Shown here piece by piece: positions 23,780 to 32,024 of a DNA stretch of 64,000 nucleotides. Source of the stretch: an uncultured Clostridia bacterium (GTDB lineage Bacteria; Bacillota; Clostridia; Oscillospirales; Butyricicoccaceae). The first letter of the stretch is position 1; the number at the start of each line of letters is the position of its first letter. A model generated the notes under the pieces. The model was given only the letters and a program-made list of their open reading frames with translations. It was not told where the DNA came from and searched no databases. Made by a program: the position numbers and the translations under genes. The stretch is taken from the NCBI GenBank assembly GCA_947856675.1, contig CANUCM010000067.1, positions 1 to 64,000 of the forward strand, given 5' to 3'.

Positions 23780-24061
23780 TTACACTCCTGTCAGCTCAAT
23801 AATCTTACCGGCCAGAGCCGTTCCCTCTTTGGTAGACAGCAAAGTGGACAGCAAAACACGCGCACGGTCTTTTTCAACGCCTGCGGCGGCGCGTGCAGCG
23901 GCCTTGACAGCATCTCCGCCGTCGCCGGCCAGCATGACGAGCAGCTGCCGTCCGTTTTCCGAAGAAATCGCGGTGTTAAACTTATCCAGGCTGCGGATGA
24001 TCTTATTGCCCTGCGGCGTATTGATGAACATTCTGGCAAGGGCTTCGTAATCGGCTGGCAT
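23780..24061 (-). CDS. Unknown small helical protein, first gene of cassette
   Basis: A 93-residue, Ala-rich, fully helical-looking protein with a good AGGAGGGA site. Segments are MFINTPQGNKIIRSLDKF, LLVMLAGDGGDAVKAAARAAAGV and LLSTKEGTALAGKIIEL. No membrane segment or signal. It starts a tightly packed minus-strand cassette divergent from a phosphodiesterase gene. The divergent spacer has a CATATAAT box on the minus strand (24121-24128) without a convincing sigma-A -35, so a sporulation sigma factor is possible but unproven. Confidence 0.6.
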   Translation of the reverse strand: MPADYEALARMFINTPQGNKIIRSLDKFNTAISSENGRQLLVMLAGDGGDAVKAAARAAAGVEKDRARVLLSTLLSTKEGTALAGKIIELTGV

Positions 24062-24176
24062 GGAAAATCCCTCCTGTTGTATTGAACGGCAAAGCGCAGC
24101 ATTGCGCTTCCTTCTGTCACATTATATGAAAGCTTTGGCGGAAAGTTCCCGCTCAGGGCTGGAAAGGCGGAAAAAC

Positions 24177-24653
24177 TTGAAAGTCTGTGTGTGTTCTGAT
24201 TCTCACGGAAATGCAGCAAACATTGATAAAATGCTGGTGCGCGAAAAGCCGGATGCCGTTTTATTTCTTGGCGACGGGGTACAGGATTTTCTGGAAGCCT
24301 CTCTGCCCAAAGGATGCCGATTGTATTCCGTGGCAGGAAACTGTGATTTTTGCTGTCAGGAAAGCGGCATGCGGGTTTTTGAGCTGGAAGGCGTGCGCAT
24401 TTTGATGGTACACGGCCACCGTCAGGCCGTCAAATACGGGCTGCTGCGCCTGGAGCTTCTGGCACAGGAGCAAAAAGCAGACATTGCGCTGTACGGACAC
24501 ACGCACCGCCAGGACGCTTGCTGGGCCGGTTCCTGCCTGCTTCTGTGTCCGGGAAGCGTCGGAAGCGCCCAGTGCAGTTATGCCGTGCTGGAGCTGCAGG
24601 CGGGGCGGTTTGATTTTTCGCTGAAGCCGGAAGGGAGCTGCAGCCGTGATTAA
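24177..24653 (+). CDS. YfcE/MJ0936-type metallophosphoesterase
   Basis: A 158-residue phosphodiesterase of the small calcineurin-like family. Metal-site motifs appear in order: CSDSHGN (6-12), FLGDGV, AGNCD, MVHGHR and LYGHTH. I chose the TTG at 24177 because AAAGGCGG precedes it and the family begins just before the first Asp motif; an ATG further upstream lacks family match. The natural substrate is unknown (family members cleave bis-pNPP and cyclic nucleotides in vitro). Overlaps the next gene by 8 bases. Confidence 0.82.
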   Translation: MKVCVCSDSHGNAANIDKMLVREKPDAVLFLGDGVQDFLEASLPKGCRLYSVAGNCDFCCQESGMRVFELEGVRILMVHGHRQAVKYGLLRLELLAQEQKADIALYGHTHRQDACWAGSCLLLCPGSVGSAQCSYAVLELQAGRFDFSLKPEGSCSRD

Positions 24654-25134
24654 ACAAAAGGTGACCGGGTTTCGGCATACAGTGTTTCCTGTCCTGGCAG
24701 AGGCGTTTCTGTTTCTTCTCATGCTGAGCATTCTGGAAGCAGTTTATCAAACACCCTATGGCACTGTTTCTGTCTGGGTGGGGGCCATACTCCTTTTTAC
24801 CGTCATTACCGCTGTCATAGTACACAATCTTGTGTGCTCATATGAGTACCGGCTGCTGCAGGATACGCTGGTTTTGTGCCGTTTTGTGCGCGGCCGCGAG
24901 GTGCGCCGGCATGCCGTTCCGCTGAGGGATCCCGGTGTGGCGGTATACCGCGGAGTGCAGAGACTGCACTCACTGCGCGTGCGCTGCCGTGTCCACCGAT
25001 ACTACCTGCCTTTTTTCGGAGGCGTCCGCCGGACTACCGTTTTGTGTCCCGGACGGATCGGCACAGCGCCGATCAAGCTGGTTTTTAAACCATCGGATGA
25101 ACTGTTTGATGCAGTTATGGCTGTTTTGCAGTAA
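24646..25134 (+). CDS. Two-helix membrane protein, unknown
   Basis: A 162-residue protein from a GTG behind AAGGGAG. Two membrane segments (about 11-32 and 41-61) are followed by an Arg-rich, beta-looking cytoplasmic domain (YEYRLLQDTLVLCRFVRGREVRRHAVPL, then LVFKPSDELFDAV at the end). The layout recalls membrane-anchored PH-like domains, but no family can be named with confidence. Co-transcribed with the phosphoesterase. Confidence 0.6.
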   Translation: MIKQKVTGFRHTVFPVLAEAFLFLLMLSILEAVYQTPYGTVSVWVGAILLFTVITAVIVHNLVCSYEYRLLQDTLVLCRFVRGREVRRHAVPLRDPGVAVYRGVQRLHSLRVRCRVHRYYLPFFGGVRRTTVLCPGRIGTAPIKLVFKPSDELFDAVMAVLQ

Positions 25135-25166
25135 AAAAGCACCGCTCTTCAAAGCGGTGCTTTTTT
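25133..25166. terminator. Bidirectional terminator
   Basis: Perfect 14-bp stem (25133-25146 with 25153-25166) with A6 and T6 ends, serving the plus-strand membrane protein gene and the minus-strand nth. Confidence 0.92.
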
Positions 25167-25788
25167 ATTTTTTAGCGCTGCACAAATCACTCAAAGGGCA
25201 CTCGGTACACCGAGGCGATCGGGCGCGGCATATGTCCCGTCCAAAATGTACAAACCTGTGGCAAAGCGATGCCTGTTCCGAGGGCTCTACAATCTTTTTG
25301 AGATCCATCTCCACTTTGTACGGATCTGTCTGCGCAGTCAGCCCTAAACGGCCGGAAATGCGGATGCAGTGCGTGTCGGCCACAATGGCGGGCTGGCCAT
25401 AAATATCGGATAAAATAAGATTGGCTGTTTTGCGTCCGATGCCGGGCAGGGACAACAGTTCCTCCATTGTATCGGGTACGCGCCCGCCAAAACGTGAAAT
25501 AAGAAGCATGGCTCCCTGCTTAATGTCGCGTCCCTTGGTTTTGTAAAGCCCGCAGGGTTTGACAATTTCACAGATATCTTCCAGCGGAGCCTGCGCCAAT
25601 GCTTCCAGTGTAGGGTATTTTGAAAACAAAATGCCGGTCACAACATTGACCCGGGCATCGGTACATTGGGCAGACAGCCGGGTCGCAAACAACAATTCGT
25701 AGTCTTTTGCTGCAGTGAGTGAGCAGGTATCTGGGTAAAGTGCCCTAAGCCGCTCCACCACCAAGGCGGCCTTTTCTTTTTTTCTCAT
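25165..25788 (-). CDS. nth: Endonuclease III
   Basis: A 207-residue DNA glycosylase/AP lyase for oxidised pyrimidines in base-excision repair. The helix-hairpin-helix is LPGIGRKTAN, with the Schiff-base K120; catalytic D138 is in VADTH. The [4Fe-4S] cluster ligands are C187, C194, C197 and C203 (spacing 6-2-5). Residue numbers match the E. coli enzyme. Convergent with the preceding plus-strand genes. Confidence 0.96.
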   Translation of the reverse strand: MRKKEKAALVVERLRALYPDTCSLTAAKDYELLFATRLSAQCTDARVNVVTGILFSKYPTLEALAQAPLEDICEIVKPCGLYKTKGRDIKQGAMLLISRFGGRVPDTMEELLSLPGIGRKTANLILSDIYGQPAIVADTHCIRISGRLGLTAQTDPYKVEMDLKKIVEPSEQASLCHRFVHFGRDICRARSPRCTECPLSDLCSAKK

Positions 25789-25870
25789 GGATTATCACCA
25801 AGCCCTGTGAAATGTTTTTGCAGACAATCAACGAAAAAACATGCAAATCAAAACAATTATAGCATACCTG

Positions 25871-25899
25871 TTGAAAAAAAAGCAAATGAGCGATATAAT
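25871..25899 (+). promoter_or_regulatory. Sigma-A promoter of glyA
   Basis: TTGAAA (25871-25876), 17-bp spacer, perfect TATAAT (25894-25899), 41 bases before the glyA start. No riboswitch is visible in the short leader. Confidence 0.8.
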
Positions 25900-25940
25900 T
25901 TTTCTCGGAATGATAATTTTCTGATAGGAGGTTTTTCTCT

Positions 25941-27185
25941 ATGATTAAGGAAAACATGCAGTACATTGAAAGCGTCGATCCGGAAGTCGGCGCTGCGATG
26001 ATGCAGGAATACAACCGCCAGCGCCGCAACATTGAGCTGATTGCTTCGGAAAACTTTGTAAGCCCCGCTGTCATGCTGGCCATGGGCTCCTGCCTGACCA
26101 ACAAATATGCTGAAGGGTATCCCGGAAAACGTTATTACGGCGGCTGCGAATGTGTGGATGTTGTTGAAAACATCGCCCGCGAACGTGCCTGCAAGCTGTT
26201 TGGCGCAGACCATGCCAACGTTCAGCCGCACAGCGGCGCTTCGGCCAACAATGCGGTGTATTTTGCGCTCGTCAAGCCGGGTGAAACCGTACTCGGCCTG
26301 AATCTGGCTCATGGCGGCCACCTGACTCACGGCAGCCCGGTGAACATTTCCGGTACGTACTACAATGTGGTACCGTACAGCCTGAGCGACGAAACCGAAA
26401 CCATCGATTACGACGCCGTTTGGAAGCTGGCCAAGGAACATAAGCCCAAAATGATCATCGCCGGCGCTTCCGCGTATCCGCGCGAAATTCGCTTTGACAA
26501 GTTTGCAGAAATTGCAAAGGATGTCGGGGCTTACCTTATGGTCGACATGGCGCACATTGCCGGTCTGGTCGCGGCCGGCCTTCATATGAACCCCGTGCCG
26601 TATGCCGACGTCGTGACCACGACGACGCACAAAACCCTGCGCGGTCCCCGCGGCGGCATGATCCTGTGCAAGGAAGCGCTCGCCAAGCAGATTGACAAGG
26701 CCATTTTCCCCGGCACGCAGGGCGGCCCGCTGGAGCACATTATTGCGGCCAAGGCCGTATGCCTTGGCGAAGCTCTCAAGCCGGAGTTCAAGGCTTATCA
26801 GCAGCAGGTTGTCAACAACGCCAAGGCCTTGGCCCAGGCGCTCATGGACGAAGGCTTCCGTCTGGTTTCCGGCGGCACGGACAATCACCTGATGCTGGTG
26901 GATCTGCGCAACTTCAACGTCACCGGCAAAGAAATGCAGAACCGCCTGGACGAAGTCTATATTACGCTGAATAAAAACGCAATCCCCAACGATCCGGCCA
27001 GCCCGTTCATCACAAGCGGTGTTCGTATCGGCACGCCTGCCGCCACGACACGCGGCTTCAAAGAGCCCGAAATGAAGCAGATTGCTCAGTTTATCAAATG
27101 GGCTGCCGTGGACTTTGAAGGCAAAGCCGATGCCATTCGCGCCGGCGTGACCGACCTGTGCAGCCGTTTCCCCCTGTACGAATAA
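25941..27185 (+). CDS. glyA: Serine hydroxymethyltransferase
   Basis: A 414-residue PLP enzyme interconverting serine and glycine with tetrahydrofolate, the main one-carbon source. Motifs are LIASENFVSPAVM, NKYAEGYPGKRYYGGCE, NVQPHSGASAN, HGGHLTHG, DMAHIAGLVAAG, and the PLP-lysine loop TTTTHKTLRGPRGG. TAGGAGG precedes the ATG. Monocistronic, with its own promoter and terminator. Confidence 0.97.
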   Translation: MIKENMQYIESVDPEVGAAMMQEYNRQRRNIELIASENFVSPAVMLAMGSCLTNKYAEGYPGKRYYGGCECVDVVENIARERACKLFGADHANVQPHSGASANNAVYFALVKPGETVLGLNLAHGGHLTHGSPVNISGTYYNVVPYSLSDETETIDYDAVWKLAKEHKPKMIIAGASAYPREIRFDKFAEIAKDVGAYLMVDMAHIAGLVAAGLHMNPVPYADVVTTTTHKTLRGPRGGMILCKEALAKQIDKAIFPGTQGGPLEHIIAAKAVCLGEALKPEFKAYQQQVVNNAKALAQALMDEGFRLVSGGTDNHLMLVDLRNFNVTGKEMQNRLDEVYITLNKNAIPNDPASPFITSGVRIGTPAATTRGFKEPEMKQIAQFIKWAAVDFEGKADAIRAGVTDLCSRFPLYE

Positions 27186-27201
27186 GCTTTTACTGCAAAG
27201 A

Positions 27202-27234
27202 GAAAAGGCATGACCATGTCATGCCTTTTCTTTC
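27202..27234 (+). terminator. Terminator of glyA
   Basis: Perfect 12-bp stem (27202-27213 with 27219-27230) followed by T-rich sequence. It contains an ATG (27210) in frame with the next gene, which is therefore not its start. Confidence 0.82.
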
Positions 27235-27257
27235 GTATTGACAAAGGAGGATCTATC

Positions 27258-28031
27258 GTGGAGCAAAAGGGAAGGGCTGTTCTTTTCGCTCTGGGTGCAT
27301 TTTTTCTCATGGCGTTTGTTCAAAGTCTGTGCAGTTCATTGATTGCCGACTTTTCCGGCGTGCAGGCAGCCGGGCAGCAGCGCGCACTGACGCTGGGGGT
27401 GGCAGCTTTGATTTTGATTGCAGCAATCCTGGCCGGAGAAAAAGCGCTGCCGCTGTTTCCGAGGCAGTGGATCGGCGGGCGGCTGGGTGTGCCGCTGACT
27501 GTCTGCTGTTTTGTTTTCGGTGCTGCCGCCAATTTGACGCTTGCCTCAATCCTTTCGCTCATGCCTTTCAGCCAGGAATTTCTCACGGAATATATGCAGG
27601 CTGTTCCTTTGGGAAAGGGCGGCGCCGCATGGGTAGAACTGACTGCGCTGTGCCTGCTCGCTCCAATTATGGAAGAGCTGCTGTTTCGCGGCGTCATCCT
27701 GCACAGCCTGGCACAGGCGTTTCCCCTGCAGGCGGCCGTGCTGATGGAATGCCTGCTGTTCGCCTGGGGGCACGGCCAAATCCTTTGGTTCCTGTATGCC
27801 CTGGCCATGGGGCTGACCCTGACGCTCATCGCATGGAAAACGCGCAGCCTGCGCGCTTCCATTGCCTTTCACATTGCATTCAACGCAGCCAACTATCTTC
27901 AGCCGCTGCTGACCGCCGGCGTCGGTGACGGGCCTGCCGCACTGCTGGGGATTGCAGCTGCGGGCCTCGTTCTGTGCGCTGCCGCAGTGTATATGCTCTG
28001 CCGGGTGCCAAGCCTGTCTGCAGGGAAATAA
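27258..28031 (+). CDS. CPBP-family intramembrane metalloprotease
   Basis: A 257-residue polytopic protein (about seven or eight helices) of the CAAX-protease/bacteriocin-processing (Abi) family. The catalytic motifs are EELLFRG (E139, E140, R144), a conserved His in FAWGHGQ, and HIAFNAANY. It starts at the GTG behind AAAGGAGG. Members process lipid-modified or bacteriocin-type peptides or confer self-immunity; nothing nearby identifies a substrate. Confidence 0.85.
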   Translation: MEQKGRAVLFALGAFFLMAFVQSLCSSLIADFSGVQAAGQQRALTLGVAALILIAAILAGEKALPLFPRQWIGGRLGVPLTVCCFVFGAAANLTLASILSLMPFSQEFLTEYMQAVPLGKGGAAWVELTALCLLAPIMEELLFRGVILHSLAQAFPLQAAVLMECLLFAWGHGQILWFLYALAMGLTLTLIAWKTRSLRASIAFHIAFNAANYLQPLLTAGVGDGPAALLGIAAAGLVLCAAAVYMLCRVPSLSAGK

Positions 28032-28052
28032 GCGGGTGCTGTAAAAAATGGT

Positions 28053-28088
28053 AAAGCCGGCAATGCGTATCTGCATTGCCGGCTTTTG
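28053..28088. terminator. Bidirectional terminator
   Basis: Perfect 14-bp stem (28053-28066 with 28073-28086), 6-nt loop, T-rich on both sides. Ends the CPBP gene and the convergent ricT operon. Confidence 0.88.
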
Positions 28089-28093
28089 TGTTC

Positions 28094-29374
28094 TTATTCT
28101 TCCGGTTTGCTGGCCGGACTGCTCCCATCGGCACCTTTGTTATCCTGCCGGGCACGCCGCTGTCCGCCGCGGCTGCCGCGATGCCTGCGCCGCGGAAACG
28201 GGGAAGAACGTTCTTTTTTCACGCCGTTTTGCTGTGCGGCTTCCTCGCTGCCGGCTGAGGGCGGCTGGGTGCGTACGCGCCCTTTTTCCGGTGCGTCCGC
28301 CGCAGGCTGCTCACCGGGATTCTTTTTGCCGTTCCGGGCCGCACGGTTTTGAGAATGCTGGCGGCCTGTGCGCTGCGAAGAGCGCTCCGCAGACTTTTCC
28401 TGACCGCCGGCATCGGAAGGCCGTTCCGGCCTGGGCGCGCGATTCCGCGCAGGCCTTGGCTGCGAGCGGGCAGGGGAGGGCTGCTTTTCGGGTACGGGTT
28501 CCGCGGTACCATCCGGCAGCGGCAGGTCCAAAGCCTGGGGCGCGCAGGAAGATTCTTCGGAAACCGGACGCTGTGTGCGGCCGCAATCCTCACAGGGCAT
28601 CACGACCGGGGAGTCGGGCGAAGACTGCAGGCGCACCTTGCAGCAGCCTTTAAGCAGAGAAACCTCCATCACCGTGCCGCGGCCCTGAGGGGTATCCACT
28701 ACGGAATCCACCTTGGGCGCGCTGCGGATCAGCTCTTTATACGTATCGCTTTCGTACTTAAGGCAGCACATCAGACGCCCGCAGGTACCCGAAATTTTTG
28801 TGGGGTTGAGCGACAGCCCCTGCTCTTTTGCCATGTTGATGGAAACCGGCTGAAAGTCGTCCAGGAAGGTTGTGCAGCACAACGGGCGGCCGCAAATACC
28901 CAGCCCGCCGATCATTTTGGCTTCATCCCGAACGCCAATCTGCCGCAGCTCGATGCGCGTGCGGAATACAGAGGCAAGATCTTTTACAAGTTCGCGGAAG
29001 TCCACCCGGCCATCCGCACTGAAATAAAAGAGAATTTTGCTGTGGTCAAACGTGTACTCCACAGCAACAAGCTTCATTTCCAGTTTGTGCTTTGCAATTT
29101 TCTCCTCGCAAATACGGAAGGCTTCTTTTTCCAGGCGGGCGTTTTCCTCCAGGATTTTTCGATCGTTTTCACTGGCTTTGCGCAGCGCTTTTTTGAGCGG
29201 TTTGACGATTGAGCTGTCGCTGACCTCGCTGTTGGGCATGGCGACCTCGCCGCACTCAACACCGCGTGCGGTTTCAACGATGACATATTCCCCCTCGGCT
29301 GCATGCAGCCCGTTGGGGTCAAAATAATACACTTTTCCGACTTTTTTAAAGCGGACACCGATAACTTCTGTCAT
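28094..29374 (-). CDS. ricT: PSP1-domain protein RicT (YaaT) with long basic tail
   Basis: A 426-residue protein. Residues 1-250 are the PSP1/RicT domain with the two Cys clusters GICGRPLCC and GTCGRLMCC that hold an iron-sulphur cluster in the Ric complex, which affects RNase Y activity, competence and sporulation in Bacillus. The remaining about 175 residues are Pro/Ser/Arg/Gln-rich and highly basic near the end (RRRHRGSRGGQRRARQ), absent from the 275-residue Bacillus protein and probably RNA-binding. The ATG at 29374 shares one base with the holB stop (TAATG) and has GGAGG; an upstream TTG is less likely. Confidence 0.9.
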   Translation of the reverse strand: MTEVIGVRFKKVGKVYYFDPNGLHAAEGEYVIVETARGVECGEVAMPNSEVSDSSIVKPLKKALRKASENDRKILEENARLEKEAFRICEEKIAKHKLEMKLVAVEYTFDHSKILFYFSADGRVDFRELVKDLASVFRTRIELRQIGVRDEAKMIGGLGICGRPLCCTTFLDDFQPVSINMAKEQGLSLNPTKISGTCGRLMCCLKYESDTYKELIRSAPKVDSVVDTPQGRGTVMEVSLLKGCCKVRLQSSPDSPVVMPCEDCGRTQRPVSEESSCAPQALDLPLPDGTAEPVPEKQPSPARSQPRPARNRAPRPERPSDAGGQEKSAERSSQRTGRQHSQNRAARNGKKNPGEQPAADAPEKGRVRTQPPSAGSEEAAQQNGVKKERSSPFPRRRHRGSRGGQRRARQDNKGADGSSPASKPEE

Positions 29375-30300
29375 TATTTCCTCCAAAAGCGCGTCAAATT
29401 CTCACCGCAAAACGCAGCCAGAGCTCCGGAAAGCGCAGTGACCGAAGCATTTAAAGCGGTTTTTTCCCGCTGGGAAGCCACATACTCATACAGAGCGGGG
29501 AGAAACCCGGAATATGCCCCGCCGCCATGGCGCAGCTGTCCGACAATACATGTGCACAGCGCATCACAAAAGAGTGCATAATTGTCACGGGAAAGGGAGC
29601 CTGCTTCCATACAACAGCGAAAAACCGCCAATTCGCCTTGTTCAAGAGCCTGTGTAAAGCTGCGTGCCAGTACAGTCGTTTCGTTGTGCTCTCCCTGTAA
29701 AAACTCCGCTGCCGCCCCATAAAAACCGCCGCTTTGCGCAATGGCCCGCTCAACATCCGCCGGTGCCGCGGTAGGAAAATGGCTTGCCAGAAGTTTGCGC
29801 AGTTCATCTTCAGTTAATGGCTCCATACGGTAGTGCAGTCCGCGGGAGCGAACGGTTGGCAGCAGCTTTTCAATATTTTCACACAACAAAATAAACACGC
29901 TGGAGGCCGGTTCTTCCAAAACCTTGAGCAGCGCGTTTTGGCTCTGCACGTTCATTTTGTCAGCAAAGCAGACAATAAACACCTTGCATTCTGCTTCACT
30001 GGGCCGAACAAAGGAGCGGGTGCGCAAACTGCGCACCGCGTCCACTTTAATTTCTTCGCCTTCCGGGTTAAACAGCTCAAAATCCGGGTGCGAACCGGCT
30101 TTTACCCGGGTGCAGGCGCCGCAGCAGCCGCAGGGAGCAGGGGAACGTGTACACAAAAGCCCCATGGCAATGTCCCGGGCTGCTGTCCGCTTTCCCGATC
30201 CGCTGGGTCCGCTGAGAATCAGGCACCCGCTTTCGCCGCTGTGATAATCCGAAAAAGCATGTTTCAGATTAAGATTACCGCAAAGCGAGGGAAGCTGCAT
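29374..30300 (-). CDS. holB: DNA polymerase III delta' subunit
   Basis: A 308-residue clamp-loader AAA+ subunit. Walker A is GPSGSGKRT, and a Cys4-type zinc knuckle CGCCGAC is followed by GSHPDF. Then come NALLKVLEEP with the conserved E-E-P, and an SRG-like arginine stretch (TVRSRGLHYR). Normal length. It sits between darA and ricT as in other Firmicutes, where tmk and yaaR are usually also present; here they are missing from the cluster. Confidence 0.92.
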   Translation of the reverse strand: MQLPSLCGNLNLKHAFSDYHSGESGCLILSGPSGSGKRTAARDIAMGLLCTRSPAPCGCCGACTRVKAGSHPDFELFNPEGEEIKVDAVRSLRTRSFVRPSEAECKVFIVCFADKMNVQSQNALLKVLEEPASSVFILLCENIEKLLPTVRSRGLHYRMEPLTEDELRKLLASHFPTAAPADVERAIAQSGGFYGAAAEFLQGEHNETTVLARSFTQALEQGELAVFRCCMEAGSLSRDNYALFCDALCTCIVGQLRHGGGAYSGFLPALYEYVASQREKTALNASVTALSGALAAFCGENLTRFWRK

Positions 30301-30305
30301 TCAGA

Positions 30306-30629
30306 TTATACCTTTTCAAAGCGTTCCACGTTCAGAACGAAGATTGTTGCACCGCCAACCGTTACTTCGACAGGCATGGACGGGTAGAAGTTGATGCCCG
30401 CCTCCGAGGTCGTGGGGATCACCTGTTTGCGGCTCTTGGAGTACTTACCGATGATGTCGATAACGGCCTGCACGCGGTCGTCATTCACACCAATCAGGAT
30501 AGTGACGTTGCCGGCGCGGAGAAATCCGCCGGTGGTCGACAGGCGTGTTACAGAATACCCCTCTTTCATCAGATTCTGAATGACGGCAGAAGCGTCATCG
30601 GCGTTGAGGATGGCAATCAGCATTTTCAT
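30306..30629 (-). CDS. darA: Cyclic-di-AMP receptor DarA (PstA)
   Basis: A 107-residue PII-like trimeric protein that binds c-di-AMP. The characteristic segments are LIAILNADDA at the N-terminus, GYSVTRLSTTGGFLRAGNVTILIG with the ligand Thr/Gly/Phe residues, the long T/B-loop region and the closing GGATIFVLNVERFEKV strand. AAAGGAGG precedes the ATG. Position between the decarboxylase and holB mirrors yaaO-tmk-yaaQ of Bacillus. Confidence 0.95.
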   Translation of the reverse strand: MKMLIAILNADDASAVIQNLMKEGYSVTRLSTTGGFLRAGNVTILIGVNDDRVQAVIDIIGKYSKSRKQVIPTTSEAGINFYPSMPVEVTVGGATIFVLNVERFEKV

Positions 30630-30632
30630 CGT

Positions 30633-32024
30633 TCAAATCCTCCTTTCAAAATGTCGCGGGAGCACCGCGTTGTTTATAGTACGGATGTAAGTGTCTTCAT
30701 TATAACCTTTTTTCAACAAATATTCAACGCAAAACTTTGTCAAACTCTCACCCATAACCACCGCGGCGACCCCCGGAGGATAAGGCGCAAGATGCTGGCC
30801 GGCCACACAGCCCTGGCATTCGCGCAGCGGACGAAGTTCTTTTGGGGCAAACAGCGCCTGTGCCGGGGTCAGCACGGCTTCGGGCTGTGGGGGAAGGGGG
30901 AGCTCGCCCGGGCTTACAGGGCGTTTCGGAGGACCTGCCGCCGCGGCCTGCAGTGCCTGTAAAAGTCTGGCGCGGTCTTCCTGCGTATCCTGTGCGCTCA
31001 AAATGAACACCACCCGGCCGTCGTCCTGCATTTCGGGTTCTGCGCCCAATGCAAAAAGGCGCTCGGCTGTTTCAAAACCGCTTATTCCTGCCGGTTTTGT
31101 CAAAACGGTCAGCCTGCACGGATCCTCTGCGGCCAGGCAGCGAAACGGCGTTTGTTCTTCGATGCATCGGCGCAGCGCAAGCGACTGCTGGGCCGTGTAT
31201 TGCCACAGCCCGTTGTCGAGTTCCATGCGGGCGCGCGCAAAATCAAGCGACGCCATAATAATATAAGACGGTGAAGTCGTGCCATATAAGGCGCAGTTTT
31301 CCCGAAGCTGCTGCCGCTGCACGCTGCTCAGCCCGCGAAAGGCAAGATACGCTCCCTGGCCTGCTGCGGACAGGGTTTTGTGCGCCGAAAAAATAACAAT
31401 ATCCGCACCCAAAAGCGCTGCATCCGCGCTTCCGCAGGCACGCAGGTGCGAGCCGTGCGCAGAATCCACAATAAGGCGGCAGCCGCAATCGTGCGCAGCG
31501 GCGGCCAGTTGCGCCACATTCAGGCAGCGGCCGTAATAAGTCGGACTTGTAATGACCGCAGTGCGAGCACCGCTCTGCTGCAGCAGGGAAGCAAACGCCT
31601 GCACGTCAATATCGCCGGTGACGCCGGTTTCGGGGGAGAAACGGGGATAAATATACTGCGGCAGCAAATTGATTTGCGCACAGGCATCCAAAACACTTTT
31701 ATGGCAGTTTCTGTCCAGCACCACGGCGCTTCCCGGAGCACAGCATGTATGCAGGGCCGCTTTCAGCCCCTGAGTGGCTCCGCAGGTTAAGAAAAAACAT
31801 CCGTCCATCCCATACCACTGCGCAGCCCGCTGTTCTGCCAGGGCAATGGGGCCGTTTTCTTCATACAGGTTCCCTGTGGCGGGGAGCTCTGTGTAATCCA
31901 CCGGAAACACCGTTTCAAAAATGCTTCCCGCGGCCCGCCCCTTATGTCCGGGCATGTGGAAGCGCGAAACGCCGCGTCTGCCAGCCAGTTCGGTCAGGGC
32001 GCAGAGCAGGGGAGCGTCATACAT
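30633..32024 (-). CDS. Orn/Lys/Arg decarboxylase-family protein
   Basis: A 463-residue PLP enzyme of the short YaaO/SpeA-like group. Motifs are FHMPGHKG (substrate loop), LTCGATQGLKAA, NCHKSV, TSPTYYG, DSAHGSH and the PLP-lysine SAHKTLSAAGQGA. The C-terminal small domain ends with GCVAGQHLAPYPPGV...MGE. I chose ATG 32024, inside the alr 3' end, where the family's first conserved residues begin; the longer frame to 32093 is alr antiframe sequence. Likely decarboxylates arginine, lysine or ornithine for polyamines; specificity is not visible. Confidence 0.88.
   Translation of the reverse strand: MYDAPLLCALTELAGRRGVSRFHMPGHKGRAAGSIFETVFPVDYTELPATGNLYEENGPIALAEQRAAQWYGMDGCFFLTCGATQGLKAALHTCCAPGSAVVLDRNCHKSVLDACAQINLLPQYIYPRFSPETGVTGDIDVQAFASLLQQSGARTAVITSPTYYGRCLNVAQLAAAAHDCGCRLIVDSAHGSHLRACGSADAALLGADIVIFSAHKTLSAAGQGAYLAFRGLSSVQRQQLRENCALYGTTSPSYIIMASLDFARARMELDNGLWQYTAQQSLALRRCIEEQTPFRCLAAEDPCRLTVLTKPAGISGFETAERLFALGAEPEMQDDGRVVFILSAQDTQEDRARLLQALQAAAAGPPKRPVSPGELPLPPQPEAVLTPAQALFAPKELRPLRECQGCVAGQHLAPYPPGVAAVVMGESLTKFCVEYLLKKGYNEDTYIRTINNAVLPRHFERRI

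Noticed and set aside
25789..25940. Glycine or T-box type riboswitch before glyA
   Set aside because: Only about 35 bases lie between the predicted transcription start and the ribosome site, too short for either.
27210..27257. ATG at 27210 as start of the CPBP protease
   Set aside because: It is inside the glyA terminator stem; the GTG at 27258 follows AAAGGAGG.
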